Part shown: in pieces, positions 42,766 to 50,280 of the stretch | Numbering within the stretch: position 1 is the stretch's first letter | Layout: the number at the start of each line of letters is the position of its first letter | DNA from: Haloferula sp. BvORR071 | GTDB taxonomy: Bacteria; Verrucomicrobiota; Verrucomicrobiia; Verrucomicrobiales; Akkermansiaceae | Assembly: GCF_000739615.1 (NCBI RefSeq) | Contig: NZ_BATP01000039.1 | Location: 186,001 to 250,000, forward strand | Length of the DNA: 64,000 nt | Direction of reading: 5' to 3' | The notes under the pieces: model-generated | Seen by the model: only the letters and a program-made list of their open reading frames with translations | Told to the model about the DNA's origin: nothing | Databases searched by the model: none | Translations under genes and position numbers: made by a program

Positions 42766-43758
42766 ATGCTGGCTGCGCAAATGATGGCAGCCGTGGAAAA
42801 CGTGAAGGATGATCTTCCCGATCGCTTCGGGGCGATGCTGGTGAAGGAGCTGCGGCAGAACATGCGCCGCGGAAGCTTCGTCTATCCCTTCATCGGGATC
42901 CACCTTTTCGCCATCGTGGCGCTGCTGATCGAGTTCCAGGGGGACGGCGGCTACCCGTATGAGAAATACACGGGGATGCTGAACGTGGCCCTGCTGTGGG
43001 AGTCGGGCCCTTTCTGGAAGGTGGTCACCGTGATCTGCGCGATCATCATGCCGCTGGGCGGTCTCGTCCTGATGGGGCAGGAGCTGGACGAGGGCAACCA
43101 CGAGCTGCTGCTGCTGACCAAGCTGAGTCGCTGGAAGGTGGTGCGCGGCAAGTTCATCACGCTCTTCGGCCTCTCTCTGCTGACCTTCATCTCGCTGCTG
43201 CCCTATGTGATCGTGCGCTACAATGTCGGCGCGATCGAAGTGATCCGCGAGATGGCATGCTCCGCCAGTGTGGTGGGGATTGCCGCAATGATGTGCGCGG
43301 GGGCGATCGGTGCCTCGTCCTTCAGGGGCCTCTTGGCGCGGATCGGTGTGATGGCGCTGTTCATCGGTTCCGCTGCCCTCGGCTGCGGGATTCCGATCGC
43401 CGGAGCTGGCGGGGTGACCTCAGGTGCTGGCCTCTTTTTCAATCTCAACGCGCTTGCGGGCACAATCTGCTACGTGACCCTCGGGCTCTCACTGGCGCGC
43501 TCGCGGCTGCGTCTGGTGGTCCATGCCTACGAGGTGAAGCCCAGCTACATGGTGGTGGGCTTGCTGGTCTTCACGCCCTTCGTGGTGGGCATGGCCACCG
43601 CGATGACTGCGCTGCACGCCGGCTTCGTCGGCCTGATCGGCATGACCTTGGTGGCGATCTATGCGGATGCCACACCGAAGGCTCCCGCCTGGGTGAAGCC
43701 GCCGGCCCCGAATGTGCCGCCGCCAGCCCCACCGCCGATGCAGGACGCCTCGGCGTGA
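42766..43758 (+). CDS. ABC-2-like membrane permease
   Basis: A protein of about 330 residues with eight or so hydrophobic segments, similar in layout to the permease half of ABC-2 exporters: an N-terminal LVKELRQNMRRGSFVYPFIG amphipathic stretch, then GQELDEGNHELLLLTKLSRW and KVVRGKFITLFGLSLLTFIS, which match the coupling-helix region of such permeases. No ATPase gene is next to it. The C-terminus is a Pro-rich tail. The start is uncertain: ATG 42766, ATG 42781 or TTG 42757. It begins about 65 bases after the DUF1501 gene. Confidence 0.7.
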   Translation: MLAAQMMAAVENVKDDLPDRFGAMLVKELRQNMRRGSFVYPFIGIHLFAIVALLIEFQGDGGYPYEKYTGMLNVALLWESGPFWKVVTVICAIIMPLGGLVLMGQELDEGNHELLLLTKLSRWKVVRGKFITLFGLSLLTFISLLPYVIVRYNVGAIEVIREMACSASVVGIAAMMCAGAIGASSFRGLLARIGVMALFIGSAALGCGIPIAGAGGVTSGAGLFFNLNALAGTICYVTLGLSLARSRLRLVVHAYEVKPSYMVVGLLVFTPFVVGMATAMTALHAGFVGLIGMTLVAIYADATPKAPAWVKPPAPNVPPPAPPPMQDASA

Positions 43759-43834
43759 CGCTTCCTCGGGCTAGGACGATTGCGACGTGATTCCCTACTA
43801 GCGGGAAATCCGTCCGCGAATCATGGTGGAAGGG

Positions 43835-45496
43835 ATGAGTTCCAAAACCCTCGCGCTTCTGCCGCTCCTCCTGGCCGGGCCCGCCATGGCGGAATCCTTT
43901 CCTGTCACCATCCGTGTCGACGCCGCGCGGCCGGCTGGCGAACTCAAGCCGATCTGGCGCTTCTTCGGCGCGGACGAGCCGAACTACACCTACATGAAGC
44001 ACGGCAGCGAGCTGCTCGGGCATCTCGGTGAGATGAAGCCGAAGGAAGTTTTCTTCCGCACGCACAGCCTGCTGGTGACCGGCGATGGCACTCCGGCTCT
44101 CAAGTGGGGCTCGACCAATGCCTATACCGAAGATGCCCAAGGCAACCCGGTCTATGACTGGACCATCGTCGACCGCATTTTCGACGCCGGACTGACCCGC
44201 GGCGTGCGGCCCTACGTGCAGATCGGCTTCATGCCGGAGGCACTGTCCGTGAAGCCGGAACCTTACCGTCACCACTGGACGCCCAAGGCGAAGTACGACG
44301 AGATCTACACCGGCTGGGCCTATCCCCCGAAGGACTGGGCGAAGTGGGAAGAGCTGGTCTATCAATGGGCGAAGCACTCGGCCGAGAAATACGGCAAGGA
44401 AGAGGTGCTGAACTGGTACTGGGAAACCTGGAACGAACCGAACATCGGCTACTGGCGCGGCAGCCGGGAGGAGTTCTTCAAGCTGCACGACCACGCGGTG
44501 CGCGCGGTGCGGCGGGCGATCCCCGGGGCCAAGGTCGGTGGACCCGATCTTGCGGGCGGTGCCGGTGGCGATTTCCTGAAGGCCTTCCTGGATCACACCT
44601 CGAAGGGCAAGAACCTGGCGAGCGGTGAGACTGGCACGCCTACGGACTTCATTTCCTTCCACGCCAAGGGCCAGCCGAAGGATGTGGATGGCCGGGTGCA
44701 GATGGGCATCTCGAATCAGCTCCGCGATATCGATGCCGCTTTCTCGGTGATCGCGCGCTACCCGGAATACAAGAGCACGCCGATCGTGATCGGGGAGTCC
44801 GACCCGGAAGGCTGCGCGGCCTGCCAAGGTCCGAACCTTGCCTACCGCAATGGCACGATGTACTCCAGCTACACTGCGGCCGTCTTCCCGCGGAAGCTCG
44901 ACCTTGCGGACAAGCACGGCGTGAATCTCGAAGGCGCGGTCACCTGGGCCTTCGAGTTCGAGGATCAGCCCTACTTCGCCGGCTTCCGTTCGCTTGCGAC
45001 CAATGGCATCGACAAGCCGGTGCTGAATGTCTTCCGGATGTTTTCGAAAATGGAAGGCATGCGCTTGCCCGTGGAGAGCGATGGCGCGGTATCCCTGCCG
45101 GATATGCTGCGCTCCGGCGTGCGCGGCAAGCCCGACGTCTCCGCGCTCGCGGCGATGAAGGGCAAGAAGATGACCGTGCTGGTCTGGCACTATCACGATG
45201 ACGATCTGCGCGGCCCGGATGCCGAGGTCCGCCTCGATCTCGTCGGCGCGCCGAAAGGCCTGCCAACCATCAAGCGCTACCTCGTCGACGAGACGCATTC
45301 GAACTCCTTCACCGCCTGGCAGGCCATGGGCTCACCCCAGCAACCCACCGCCGACCAGATCGCGCAACTGGAAGAGGCCTGCAAGCTCGCCGAGATCAAG
45401 GAGGAGCCGCGCTACGTGGAAGAAGGGGATCATTCCCTCGCTCTCGTCACCCTCCCGCGCCAAGGCGTGACCCTGCTGGAGCTGGAGTGGAAGTGA
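43835..45496 (+). CDS. Exported glycoside hydrolase, GH39-like
   Basis: A secreted glycosidase of 553 residues. A signal peptide (KTLALLPLLLAGPAMAE) is followed by a TIM-barrel domain with WYWETWNEPNIGYW, where Glu201 is the likely acid/base, and STPIVIGESDPEG, where Glu321 is the likely nucleophile. A beta-sandwich follows, including KKMTVLVWHYHDDDLRGPDA. The layout and motifs fit family GH39 (beta-xylosidase, iduronidase), so xylo-oligosaccharides or glycosaminoglycan-like substrates are plausible. ATG 43835 was taken; ATG 43823 adds four residues. A TTCCC/GGGAA inverted repeat lies in the upstream spacer. Its stop is five bases before tandem structured repeats. Confidence 0.85.
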   Translation: MSSKTLALLPLLLAGPAMAESFPVTIRVDAARPAGELKPIWRFFGADEPNYTYMKHGSELLGHLGEMKPKEVFFRTHSLLVTGDGTPALKWGSTNAYTEDAQGNPVYDWTIVDRIFDAGLTRGVRPYVQIGFMPEALSVKPEPYRHHWTPKAKYDEIYTGWAYPPKDWAKWEELVYQWAKHSAEKYGKEEVLNWYWETWNEPNIGYWRGSREEFFKLHDHAVRAVRRAIPGAKVGGPDLAGGAGGDFLKAFLDHTSKGKNLASGETGTPTDFISFHAKGQPKDVDGRVQMGISNQLRDIDAAFSVIARYPEYKSTPIVIGESDPEGCAACQGPNLAYRNGTMYSSYTAAVFPRKLDLADKHGVNLEGAVTWAFEFEDQPYFAGFRSLATNGIDKPVLNVFRMFSKMEGMRLPVESDGAVSLPDMLRSGVRGKPDVSALAAMKGKKMTVLVWHYHDDDLRGPDAEVRLDLVGAPKGLPTIKRYLVDETHSNSFTAWQAMGSPQQPTADQIAQLEEACKLAEIKEEPRYVEEGDHSLALVTLPRQGVTLLELEWK

Positions 45497-45501
45497 CAAA
45501 A

Positions 45502-45769
45502 TTCAAGAGCCCCCGAAGGATCGGCCGGGAGACAGCCCAGCTAAGCAAGCGATAGCGTGCAGCCTTAGGCCCGTTCACGATTCAAAAGCCCCGAAGGGGC
45601 GGCCGGGAGACAGCCCAGGGTAAGCAAGCGATAGCGCGCGCAACCCTGGGTTCGTTCACGACTCAAAAGCCCCGAAGGGGCGGCCAGGAGACAGCCCAGG
45701 GTAAGCAAGCGATAGCGCGCGCAACCCTGGGTTCGTTCACGAAGAAAGATACGCCTCCTGAAGGGAGGC
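45502..45769. repeat. Tandem bipartite-hairpin repeats, three copies plus a fragment
   Basis: Copies lie at 45502-45580 (79 bases), 45581-45661 and 45662-45742 (81 bases each). Each has a short stem (GCCCCGAAGGGGC), a linker (ggccgggagacag) and a longer hairpin whose arms are AGCCCAGGGT and ACCCTGGGTT. The first copy is diverged. A fourth, partial copy at 45752-45768 keeps only the short stem (GCCTCC/GGAGGC). The array fills the space between the GH39-like gene and the convergent ferredoxin gene and could end both transcripts. It is not a CRISPR array, since copies abut with no spacer. Confidence 0.85.
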
Positions 45770-45783
45770 CGGGAGCTCGCGCC

Positions 45784-46134
45784 TCACCCCCGCAACCTGA
45801 ACTCCTCCACCACTCGTCCCTCTAACAAGTGCTCCGTCACCACCCGCTCTAGCACCTCCGGCGTGCAAGAGTGGTACCACACCCCATCCGGATAAACCAC
45901 GGCAATGGGCCCGCGCACGCACACGCGCAAGCAATCCGCCTTCGTCCTCAAGATCAACGGCCCGCCTTGCCCCAGTTCCCCCAAGCGCTTCTTCAGAAAC
46001 TCCCACGACACCAGGCCCACCGCGGGATCGCAGCACTTCGGCTTGCTGGCATCCGCGCAGAGGAAGATGTGCTTCTCCCCGCGGCCTACTCCTGCGGCCC
46101 GTGCGGCGGCTTCCAGTTCTGCATCGTTGCCCAT
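45784..46134 (-). CDS. Thioredoxin-like [2Fe-2S] ferredoxin
   Basis: A protein of 116 residues from ATG 46134 that looks like a (2Fe-2S) ferredoxin with thioredoxin fold (COG3411), an electron carrier in the cytoplasm. Four cysteines are placed as in the family: the first in [15 protein letters not shown], with the second near the end of that stretch, and the last two in [19 protein letters not shown]. The ending ([20 protein letters not shown]) is also typical. A TTG start at 46176 would add 14 residues. A small gene with a strong ribosome-binding site lies upstream on the same strand. Confidence 0.85.
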   Translation of the reverse strand: MGNDAELEAAARAAGVGRGEKHIFLCADASKPKCCDPAVGLVSWEFLKKRLGELGQGGPLILRTKADCLRVCVRGPIAVVYPDGVWYHSCTPEVLERVVTEHLLEGRVVEEFRLRG

Positions 46135-46218
46135 GCGCGGGGCATCGATCCAGATGTGATCCGCCAAGTCGAGCAATGCCTGTGAGGAATCGGATTGATT
46201 TCTGCGGGCGTGAGGGCG

Positions 46219-46365
46219 TCATGTTGATGGCCTCTTACCATTCGTGAGTCGACTGCCGGTGCCGCTTGATGCGGGCACCGGCCGGGGCCCTGCCTGCTGT
46301 TTGAGCAGCCGGGCCAAGTGCTGATCCGCTGCCTCCTTCCAGGCTGTCGGGTCGCCTTGTGCCAT
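46219..46365 (-). CDS. Small protein with perfect Shine-Dalgarno sequence
   Basis: A 48-residue open frame, MAQGDPTAWKEAADQHLARL followed by LKQQAGPRPVPASSGTGSRL and a short basic end. An AAGGAG sequence (46371-46376) stands five bases before the ATG. It lies upstream of the ferredoxin gene on the same strand and divergent to the PcfJ-like gene, whose ATG (46385) is 19 bases away. An in-frame ATG at 46386 would overlap the PcfJ-like ATG in a shared CATG. No function can be assigned; the N-terminal half may form a helix. Confidence 0.5.
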   Translation of the reverse strand: MAQGDPTAWKEAADQHLARLLKQQAGPRPVPASSGTGSRLTNGKRPST

Positions 46366-46384
46366 TTCGACTCCTTGTGTTTCC

Positions 46385-47698
46385 ATGACCTCTCGCGCAT
46401 TTCGTGCGGGCTCAGACGCGTCTGTCTTCGCCACCATCATCGCTGGCAAGCCATGGACCGCGTCTGCGATCCGCAACCCCTACTTCCGGCGTGCTTGCCG
46501 GGCCCTCAACCGTACCTTCCGCCTCAGCAACCCGCTGGCGGATCTCTTCCGGCCTTGGTGCCAGAGCCTGCTTCCGATCATCGCGGAGCGTAGCCGCCTG
46601 TTCTCGGAACCTCATCCGCTTCAGAACCAGATTGTCCCTGCGCTGGTCCGCCTGTGCGGATACTCCCGCTCATGGCTGTACGATCCGGAAGACTGGCATC
46701 CATCACCGGACGATGATCCCGTGACCCAGTGGCGCGGCCTCTTGCGCCATCTCTTCGCCGAATGGCCGATCCCCCAATTCCTCGATTCGGTCTGGCTCTT
46801 GCCGGGCTGTATCCTCATCCCTGAGCGCAGGTGGTACCTGCACGTCGGCAAGGGCAAGAGCCTGCGCACGGCGGAGAAGATGCCACAGGCCATCACCCGC
46901 CGGGCCCTGCACCATGCCATGCAGGCTCCGGAGCACCTCGATATCCACCAGGCGCTGCGCTGGGGCCAACTCCACTCATGGAGCGCCAGCGCGGACCTCG
47001 TGGCAGAGGTGCTGCAAAGCCGGATGGTGAAGGACCTCGGCCACGGGGAAGAGTGGTCTCGTTTGTTAGAGAAAGTATCCGCGGATCCCGCCTTTGATCC
47101 CCGCGACTTCGGAATGATCTCGGATCTGATCCGCGAACTGCTCGCCCGATCCCGGACGAATCACGTGAATATCCTGCTGAACTTGCCCTTGTCCGAGCTC
47201 AGGGATCACTGCCACCGCCACTGGAAAAAGATCTACGATTACGCGCGCGCTTGCGGCATTCCCTTCCGTCATGCGGACATGCGCCATGCCGGCTTGCGCG
47301 CGGAATTGAACCACATCGGCACCGCCAGATGGTCACCCATGGACGAAGTCGCTTCCTTCGAGATCCTCCGCGTGAGCCCGGCTGGCACGCCTTCCCGCTG
47401 GACCATCTCGGAGCAGTGCTCGCATGTCCGTCTCCTGACAGAGGCGGCTTACATGCGGCACTGTGTCGGGCGCTATTGGCGGCGCTGCTCCAAGGGAAAC
47501 TCGGCGGTCTTCAGCCTGTCCCAGTATCCCCTCGAGATGGAGCCTGGCAGAATGATTCCGCGTCTCACGATCGAGGTGCACCCGGCCACACGCCGGGTGG
47601 TGCAGGTGCGCGGTCGCTGGAATCGTCCTCCGGATCCCTTCGAGCGTAACCTGATCCGTATCTGGGCGGAGCGCAACCAACTCAAGGTCGCGGTCTAG
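46385..47698 (+). CDS. PcfJ-like protein
   Basis: A soluble protein of 437 residues. The C-terminal third matches the PcfJ-like pattern known from conjugative plasmids and elsewhere: RLLTEAAYMRHCVGRYWRRC (with the conserved HCVG), SAVFSLSQYPLEM, RLTIEVHPATRRVVQVRGRW and NRPPDPFERNLIRIWAERNQ. The N-terminal two thirds are helical and not recognised. PcfJ's molecular activity is not established. There are no conjugation genes nearby, so this is probably a chromosomal family member with another role. A 12-base-pair hairpin follows its stop. Confidence 0.8.
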   Translation: MTSRAFRAGSDASVFATIIAGKPWTASAIRNPYFRRACRALNRTFRLSNPLADLFRPWCQSLLPIIAERSRLFSEPHPLQNQIVPALVRLCGYSRSWLYDPEDWHPSPDDDPVTQWRGLLRHLFAEWPIPQFLDSVWLLPGCILIPERRWYLHVGKGKSLRTAEKMPQAITRRALHHAMQAPEHLDIHQALRWGQLHSWSASADLVAEVLQSRMVKDLGHGEEWSRLLEKVSADPAFDPRDFGMISDLIRELLARSRTNHVNILLNLPLSELRDHCHRHWKKIYDYARACGIPFRHADMRHAGLRAELNHIGTARWSPMDEVASFEILRVSPAGTPSRWTISEQCSHVRLLTEAAYMRHCVGRYWRRCSKGNSAVFSLSQYPLEMEPGRMIPRLTIEVHPATRRVVQVRGRWNRPPDPFERNLIRIWAERNQLKVAV

Positions 47699-47711
47699 CG
47701 TGAGTCATGTG

Positions 47712-47743
47712 GCCGTCTTCACACGGAGCCCTGTGAAGACGGC
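47712..47743. terminator. Hairpin between convergent genes
   Basis: Arms GCCGTCTTCACA (47712-47723) and TGTGAAGACGGC (47732-47743) form a perfect 12-bp stem with an 8-base loop, 13 bases after the PcfJ-like stop and 15 before the end of the convergent SRPBCC gene. There is no U-run, so termination is inferred from position. Confidence 0.55.
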
Positions 47744-47757
47744 ATCCCATGAACTCT

Positions 47758-48222
47758 TCAAGCTGCATCGCTGCGCCATCCCAGCTCCAGCGACTTGCCG
47801 GTCTCCAGCAGCGACTTCAGGCTGCTGAGGATCGCGGGCCAGCCGAGGGAAACGCCCTCGCGGATCTTGCTGACTTCGGGGAAGTCTTCATGGATCACCG
47901 TGAGCTGGACCGCATCACCCTGGGGGAAGGTGCCTGTGCCGAGGCGCTCAATCTTGAAGCTCACCTTGGAGGGCGGCTCCTCGGTACGATGATCGGTGGT
48001 GAAGACGACTTCCTGCTCAGGGATGCTCTTCAAGATCCTGCCCTGCCAATCGAGTTCACCCTGCGGCGAGCGGCTTTCAATCACCTCTCCTTCCTTCCAG
48101 GTGGAAGTGAGGCTGTGGCCGAACCAATACTGCCGGATGAACTCCGGATCCGTCAGCGCCTGCCACAGCTTGGCAGGCGTGGTTCGGATCAGGGTGACAT
48201 AGACAAGCTTGGGCGCATTCAT
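47758..48222 (-). CDS. SRPBCC/AHSA1-domain protein, copy 2
   Basis: A 154-residue protein of the SRPBCC (START-like) fold, AHSA1-like. It starts MNAPKLVYVTLIRTTPAKLW and shows the hallmark pattern LTDPEFIRQYWFG, STWKEGEVIES and the DWQGRILKSIPEQEVVF strand, ending with a Trp-containing helix (GWPAILSSLKSLLETG). Such proteins form a ligand pocket; the ligand here is unknown. It is a paralogue of the upstream gene and overlaps it by four bases (ATGA). It is the third gene of the arsR-SRPBCC-SRPBCC operon. The longer frame to 48309 lies in the preceding gene. Confidence 0.9.
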   Translation of the reverse strand: MNAPKLVYVTLIRTTPAKLWQALTDPEFIRQYWFGHSLTSTWKEGEVIESRSPQGELDWQGRILKSIPEQEVVFTTDHRTEEPPSKVSFKIERLGTGTFPQGDAVQLTVIHEDFPEVSKIREGVSLGWPAILSSLKSLLETGKSLELGWRSDAA

Positions 48223-48671
48223 GCCGTGGCGGTTTTGCAGGTGCTCGGCTGCTGGGTGACCGTGCCGGTCTCCAGCAAGGACTTGATGCCCTCCACGATC
48301 TTCGGCCAACCGTTCTTCACGCGGTCGCGGATCGGGCTGACTTCCTGGAATTCATCGTGGGTGATGGTGAGCTGCACCATGCCCGCGGCCTGCGGATCGA
48401 TCTTGAAGGTGACGCGCGAGGGCGGCTCCTCCGCGAGGTGATCGAAGCTGAAGACGACTTCGCTTTCCGGCACGCTCTTCAGGATCGTGCCCTTCCATTC
48501 GAGTTGGCCTTCATCGCTCAGGCCTTCGATCGGATCGCCCTCCTTCCAGGTGGAGTGGTTCTCGCTGCCGAACCAATACTGGCGGATGAATTCGTTGTTG
48601 GTGAGGGCTTCCCACAGCTTCGCGGGAGTGGTGCGGATCTGGCTGACGTAGACGAGTTTCGGGGCGCTCAT
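48219..48671 (-). CDS. SRPBCC/AHSA1-domain protein, copy 1
   Basis: A 150-residue AHSA1-like protein, closely similar to the following gene (both begin M-x-APKLVYV and share TTPAKLW and EFIRQYWFG). The two are therefore recent tandem duplicates that now differ in loops, for example the ENHSTWKEGDPIEG region. It overlaps the ArsR-type regulator by four bases and the next gene by four bases, so all three are translated in a coupled way. ArsR-SRPBCC pairs are common and often respond to small organic molecules. Confidence 0.9.
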   Translation of the reverse strand: MSAPKLVYVSQIRTTPAKLWEALTNNEFIRQYWFGSENHSTWKEGDPIEGLSDEGQLEWKGTILKSVPESEVVFSFDHLAEEPPSRVTFKIDPQAAGMVQLTITHDEFQEVSPIRDRVKNGWPKIVEGIKSLLETGTVTQQPSTCKTATA

Positions 48672-48988
48672 GGTGCTTGATGGTCTTGTTCGAGGTTGCG
48701 TTTTAATTCGGCTAAGGCGTCGAGTCGCTGCACTTCGAATTTCCCGATCCAGCGAACCCCGATCTCATGGATCGGCACTGGATTGAGGTAATGCAGCTTC
48801 TCCCGGCCGCGGCGCACCGTGGCGACGAGGTTCGCCCCCTCGAGGATCCCGAGGTGCTTCGTCACCGCCTGGCGCGTCATGTCGAGCCCGTCGCACAGCT
48901 CGCCGAGCGTCTGTCCGTTGCGGGCATGGAGCCGGTCCAGCAAGGCCCGCCGGCTTTCGTCCGCCAGAGCTTTGAAGACTTCGTCCAT
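48668..48988 (-). CDS. ArsR-family transcriptional regulator
   Basis: A 106-residue winged-helix regulator. It shows DEVFKALADESRRALLDRLH, the recognition region GQTLGELCDGLDMTRQAVTK and HLGILEGANLVATVRRGREK, followed by the wing LHYLNPVPIHEI. The metal-binding cysteine motif of ArsR/SmtB metal sensors is not seen; only a lone Cys is present in GELCDGL. It therefore more probably senses an organic ligand, perhaps the one bound by the SRPBCC partners. ATG 48988 was chosen; the frame upstream lies in repeats. It probably represses its own operon. Confidence 0.9.
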   Translation of the reverse strand: MDEVFKALADESRRALLDRLHARNGQTLGELCDGLDMTRQAVTKHLGILEGANLVATVRRGREKLHYLNPVPIHEIGVRWIGKFEVQRLDALAELKRNLEQDHQAP

Positions 48989-49052
48989 CTGGGGTGATAA
49001 TAGGCAACCAAATGGTTGCATGTCAATCGGCAATTTTGCACCGCCCGGGGGT

Positions 49053-49252
49053 CTCCCGCTTCTTCGTCCCAACGGGACGGTTCATAATAGCCCGGCACGA
49101 GGAACGAAGTGCCGGGTATGGCCGCCCCATGAATCGCGCCCCAACGGGATGCCTCCCGCTTCTTCGTCCCAACGGGACGGCTCATAATAGCCCGGCACGA
49201 GGAACGAAGTGCCGGGTATGGCCGCCCCACGGATCGCGTCCCAACGGGACGC
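49053..49252. repeat. Two direct 100-base copies of a bipartite-hairpin repeat
   Basis: Copies at 49053-49152 and 49153-49252 are almost identical, with exact 100-base spacing. Each has a short hairpin (GTCCCAACGGGAC), then 'ataatagc', then a longer hairpin with arms AGCCCGGCAC and GTGCCGGGT around gaggaacgaa. The arrangement repeats the architecture of the 45502-45769 element with different arm sequences. It lies upstream of the arsR-like gene and after the end of the NUDIX gene, filling the 312-base spacer. Confidence 0.85.
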
Positions 49253-49300
49253 CTCATGCTGGGGGCGTTTTGTGAATCGCCAGATCTTCCCGTCCCTCGG

Positions 49301-49876
49301 CTACTCTGCAGCGACCGGAAAATCTGACCGAGCCCCGATTTTCGCCCGCCATTTCTCGAGCATCCGCAGCATCGATTCATCCGTCGTCAATTCCGGCAAT
49401 TCATCCAGTGTCACCCAGCGCAAATCATGCGACTCTTCGCTTACGGTATATGCCGTACTTCCCGTCGCATGCAGCACGTAGCGGATGTCGTAGTGCCAAT
49501 GCTCCGGCACCCCCTTGCGCTCCGGAATCCGGTGGATATCCAGGTCGAAGATCCGCGAATCCGGCATCTCAAAATCCTCAAGCCCGGACTCCTCCCGTGC
49601 CTCCTTCAGCGCCACCGCCAATACATCCGGATCGCCGTCAGCATGCCCGCCGAGCTGCAGCCAGCAATCCAGCTTGCGGTGATGGGTCAGCAGCACCTTC
49701 ACGCCGCTGTCATCCACGATCCACGCCGAGCCCGTCACATGCCCTTCCAACAGCGATCGCTCGAAGCAATCCGGACAACGCTCCACGAAGGCGATGAAGC
49801 GGTCAACGGTCTCCAGTTCAGACAGATGGGATCCGCGATAAACGGCGAGCTGGTCAAGCAGCGGCTGGCGATGCAT
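49301..49876 (-). CDS. NUDIX hydrolase
   Basis: A 191-residue protein with the NUDIX fold, which hydrolyses nucleoside diphosphate derivatives. The box is seen as LGGHADGDPDVLAVALKEAR followed by EESGLED. The conserved Glu cluster (KEAREESG) is present, with Lys in place of the usual first Arg and Asp in place of the first Glu. The N-terminal helix (about residues 1-40, MHRQPLLDQLAVYRG on) and the strand VKVLLTHHRKLDCWLQLGGH are similar to those of ADP-ribose- or dihydroneopterin-triphosphate-type members. The substrate is not clear. ATG 49876 was chosen. Confidence 0.88.
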   Translation of the reverse strand: MHRQPLLDQLAVYRGSHLSELETVDRFIAFVERCPDCFERSLLEGHVTGSAWIVDDSGVKVLLTHHRKLDCWLQLGGHADGDPDVLAVALKEAREESGLEDFEMPDSRIFDLDIHRIPERKGVPEHWHYDIRYVLHATGSTAYTVSEESHDLRWVTLDELPELTTDESMLRMLEKWRAKIGARSDFPVAAE

Positions 49877-50280
49877 GCCGGGAAGCTGGCGGGAGCGAGC
49901 GGAAAGGCAAGGATACGCCCCGAAACTGACGGAGCTTGTCAGGGTTACCGGGCTGGCTCGGCAGTCCCCGTGGTCCAGCACTCAAGGCGGGTGGCCTCCC
50001 CGTAGTTGGGTCTCGATTCGGCCTCCATGCCGAGCCACTTTTTTCCGCCCGGGAGCGAATACATCTCCCTGAGCCAACTCGATGAGAGCTTGAAGGAGCA
50101 AGCTGGATTGCCGGAGTCGACGCTGAAGAGAGACAATCGACGTGTCCCCGAGCGCGCTGGTAAATTTTATTTCAGGCAAGTTAACGAATGATTCACCCGC
50201 GATCCGCCCTCAATGCAGACAACCGGGAAGAGGCTTTACAAAAAGCCCCGAGTTAAATTTAATCATGATATCAAGATAAT
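49877..50280. other. Spacer of 404 bases with AT-rich 3' end
   Basis: Mostly no recognised feature. A possible small gene lies at 50027-50191. The last 60 bases are AT-rich, with a GGCTTT/AAAGCC inverted repeat (about 50232-50247) and a GATAAT hexamer touching the ATG of the next gene, which suggests a promoter giving a very short or absent leader. Confidence 0.45.
50027..50191 (+). CDS. Possible small protein
   Basis: A 54-codon open frame beginning MPSHFFPPGSEYISLSQLDE, continuing with SLKEQAGLPESTLKRDNRRV and a basic end. The amino-acid mix looks protein-like, with a probable amphipathic helix in the middle, but there is no Shine-Dalgarno sequence and nothing matches a known family. It could be a decayed gene or chance. 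Alternative start ATG 50006. Confidence 0.25.
   Translation: MPSHFFPPGSEYISLSQLDESLKEQAGLPESTLKRDNRRVPERAGKFYFRQVNE

Noticed and set aside
43571-45298. 575-codon minus-strand frame
   Set aside because: Antisense to the GH39-like glycosidase and the permease end; His/Arg/Val-rich shadow.
45502-45742. Possible CRISPR array
   Set aside because: The repeated units are ~81 bases and touch each other with no unique spacers, and there are no cas genes.
46385-47698. Conjugative element suggested by the PcfJ-like protein
   Set aside because: No relaxase, coupling protein or type IV secretion gene is in the window; PcfJ-like proteins also occur alone in chromosomes.
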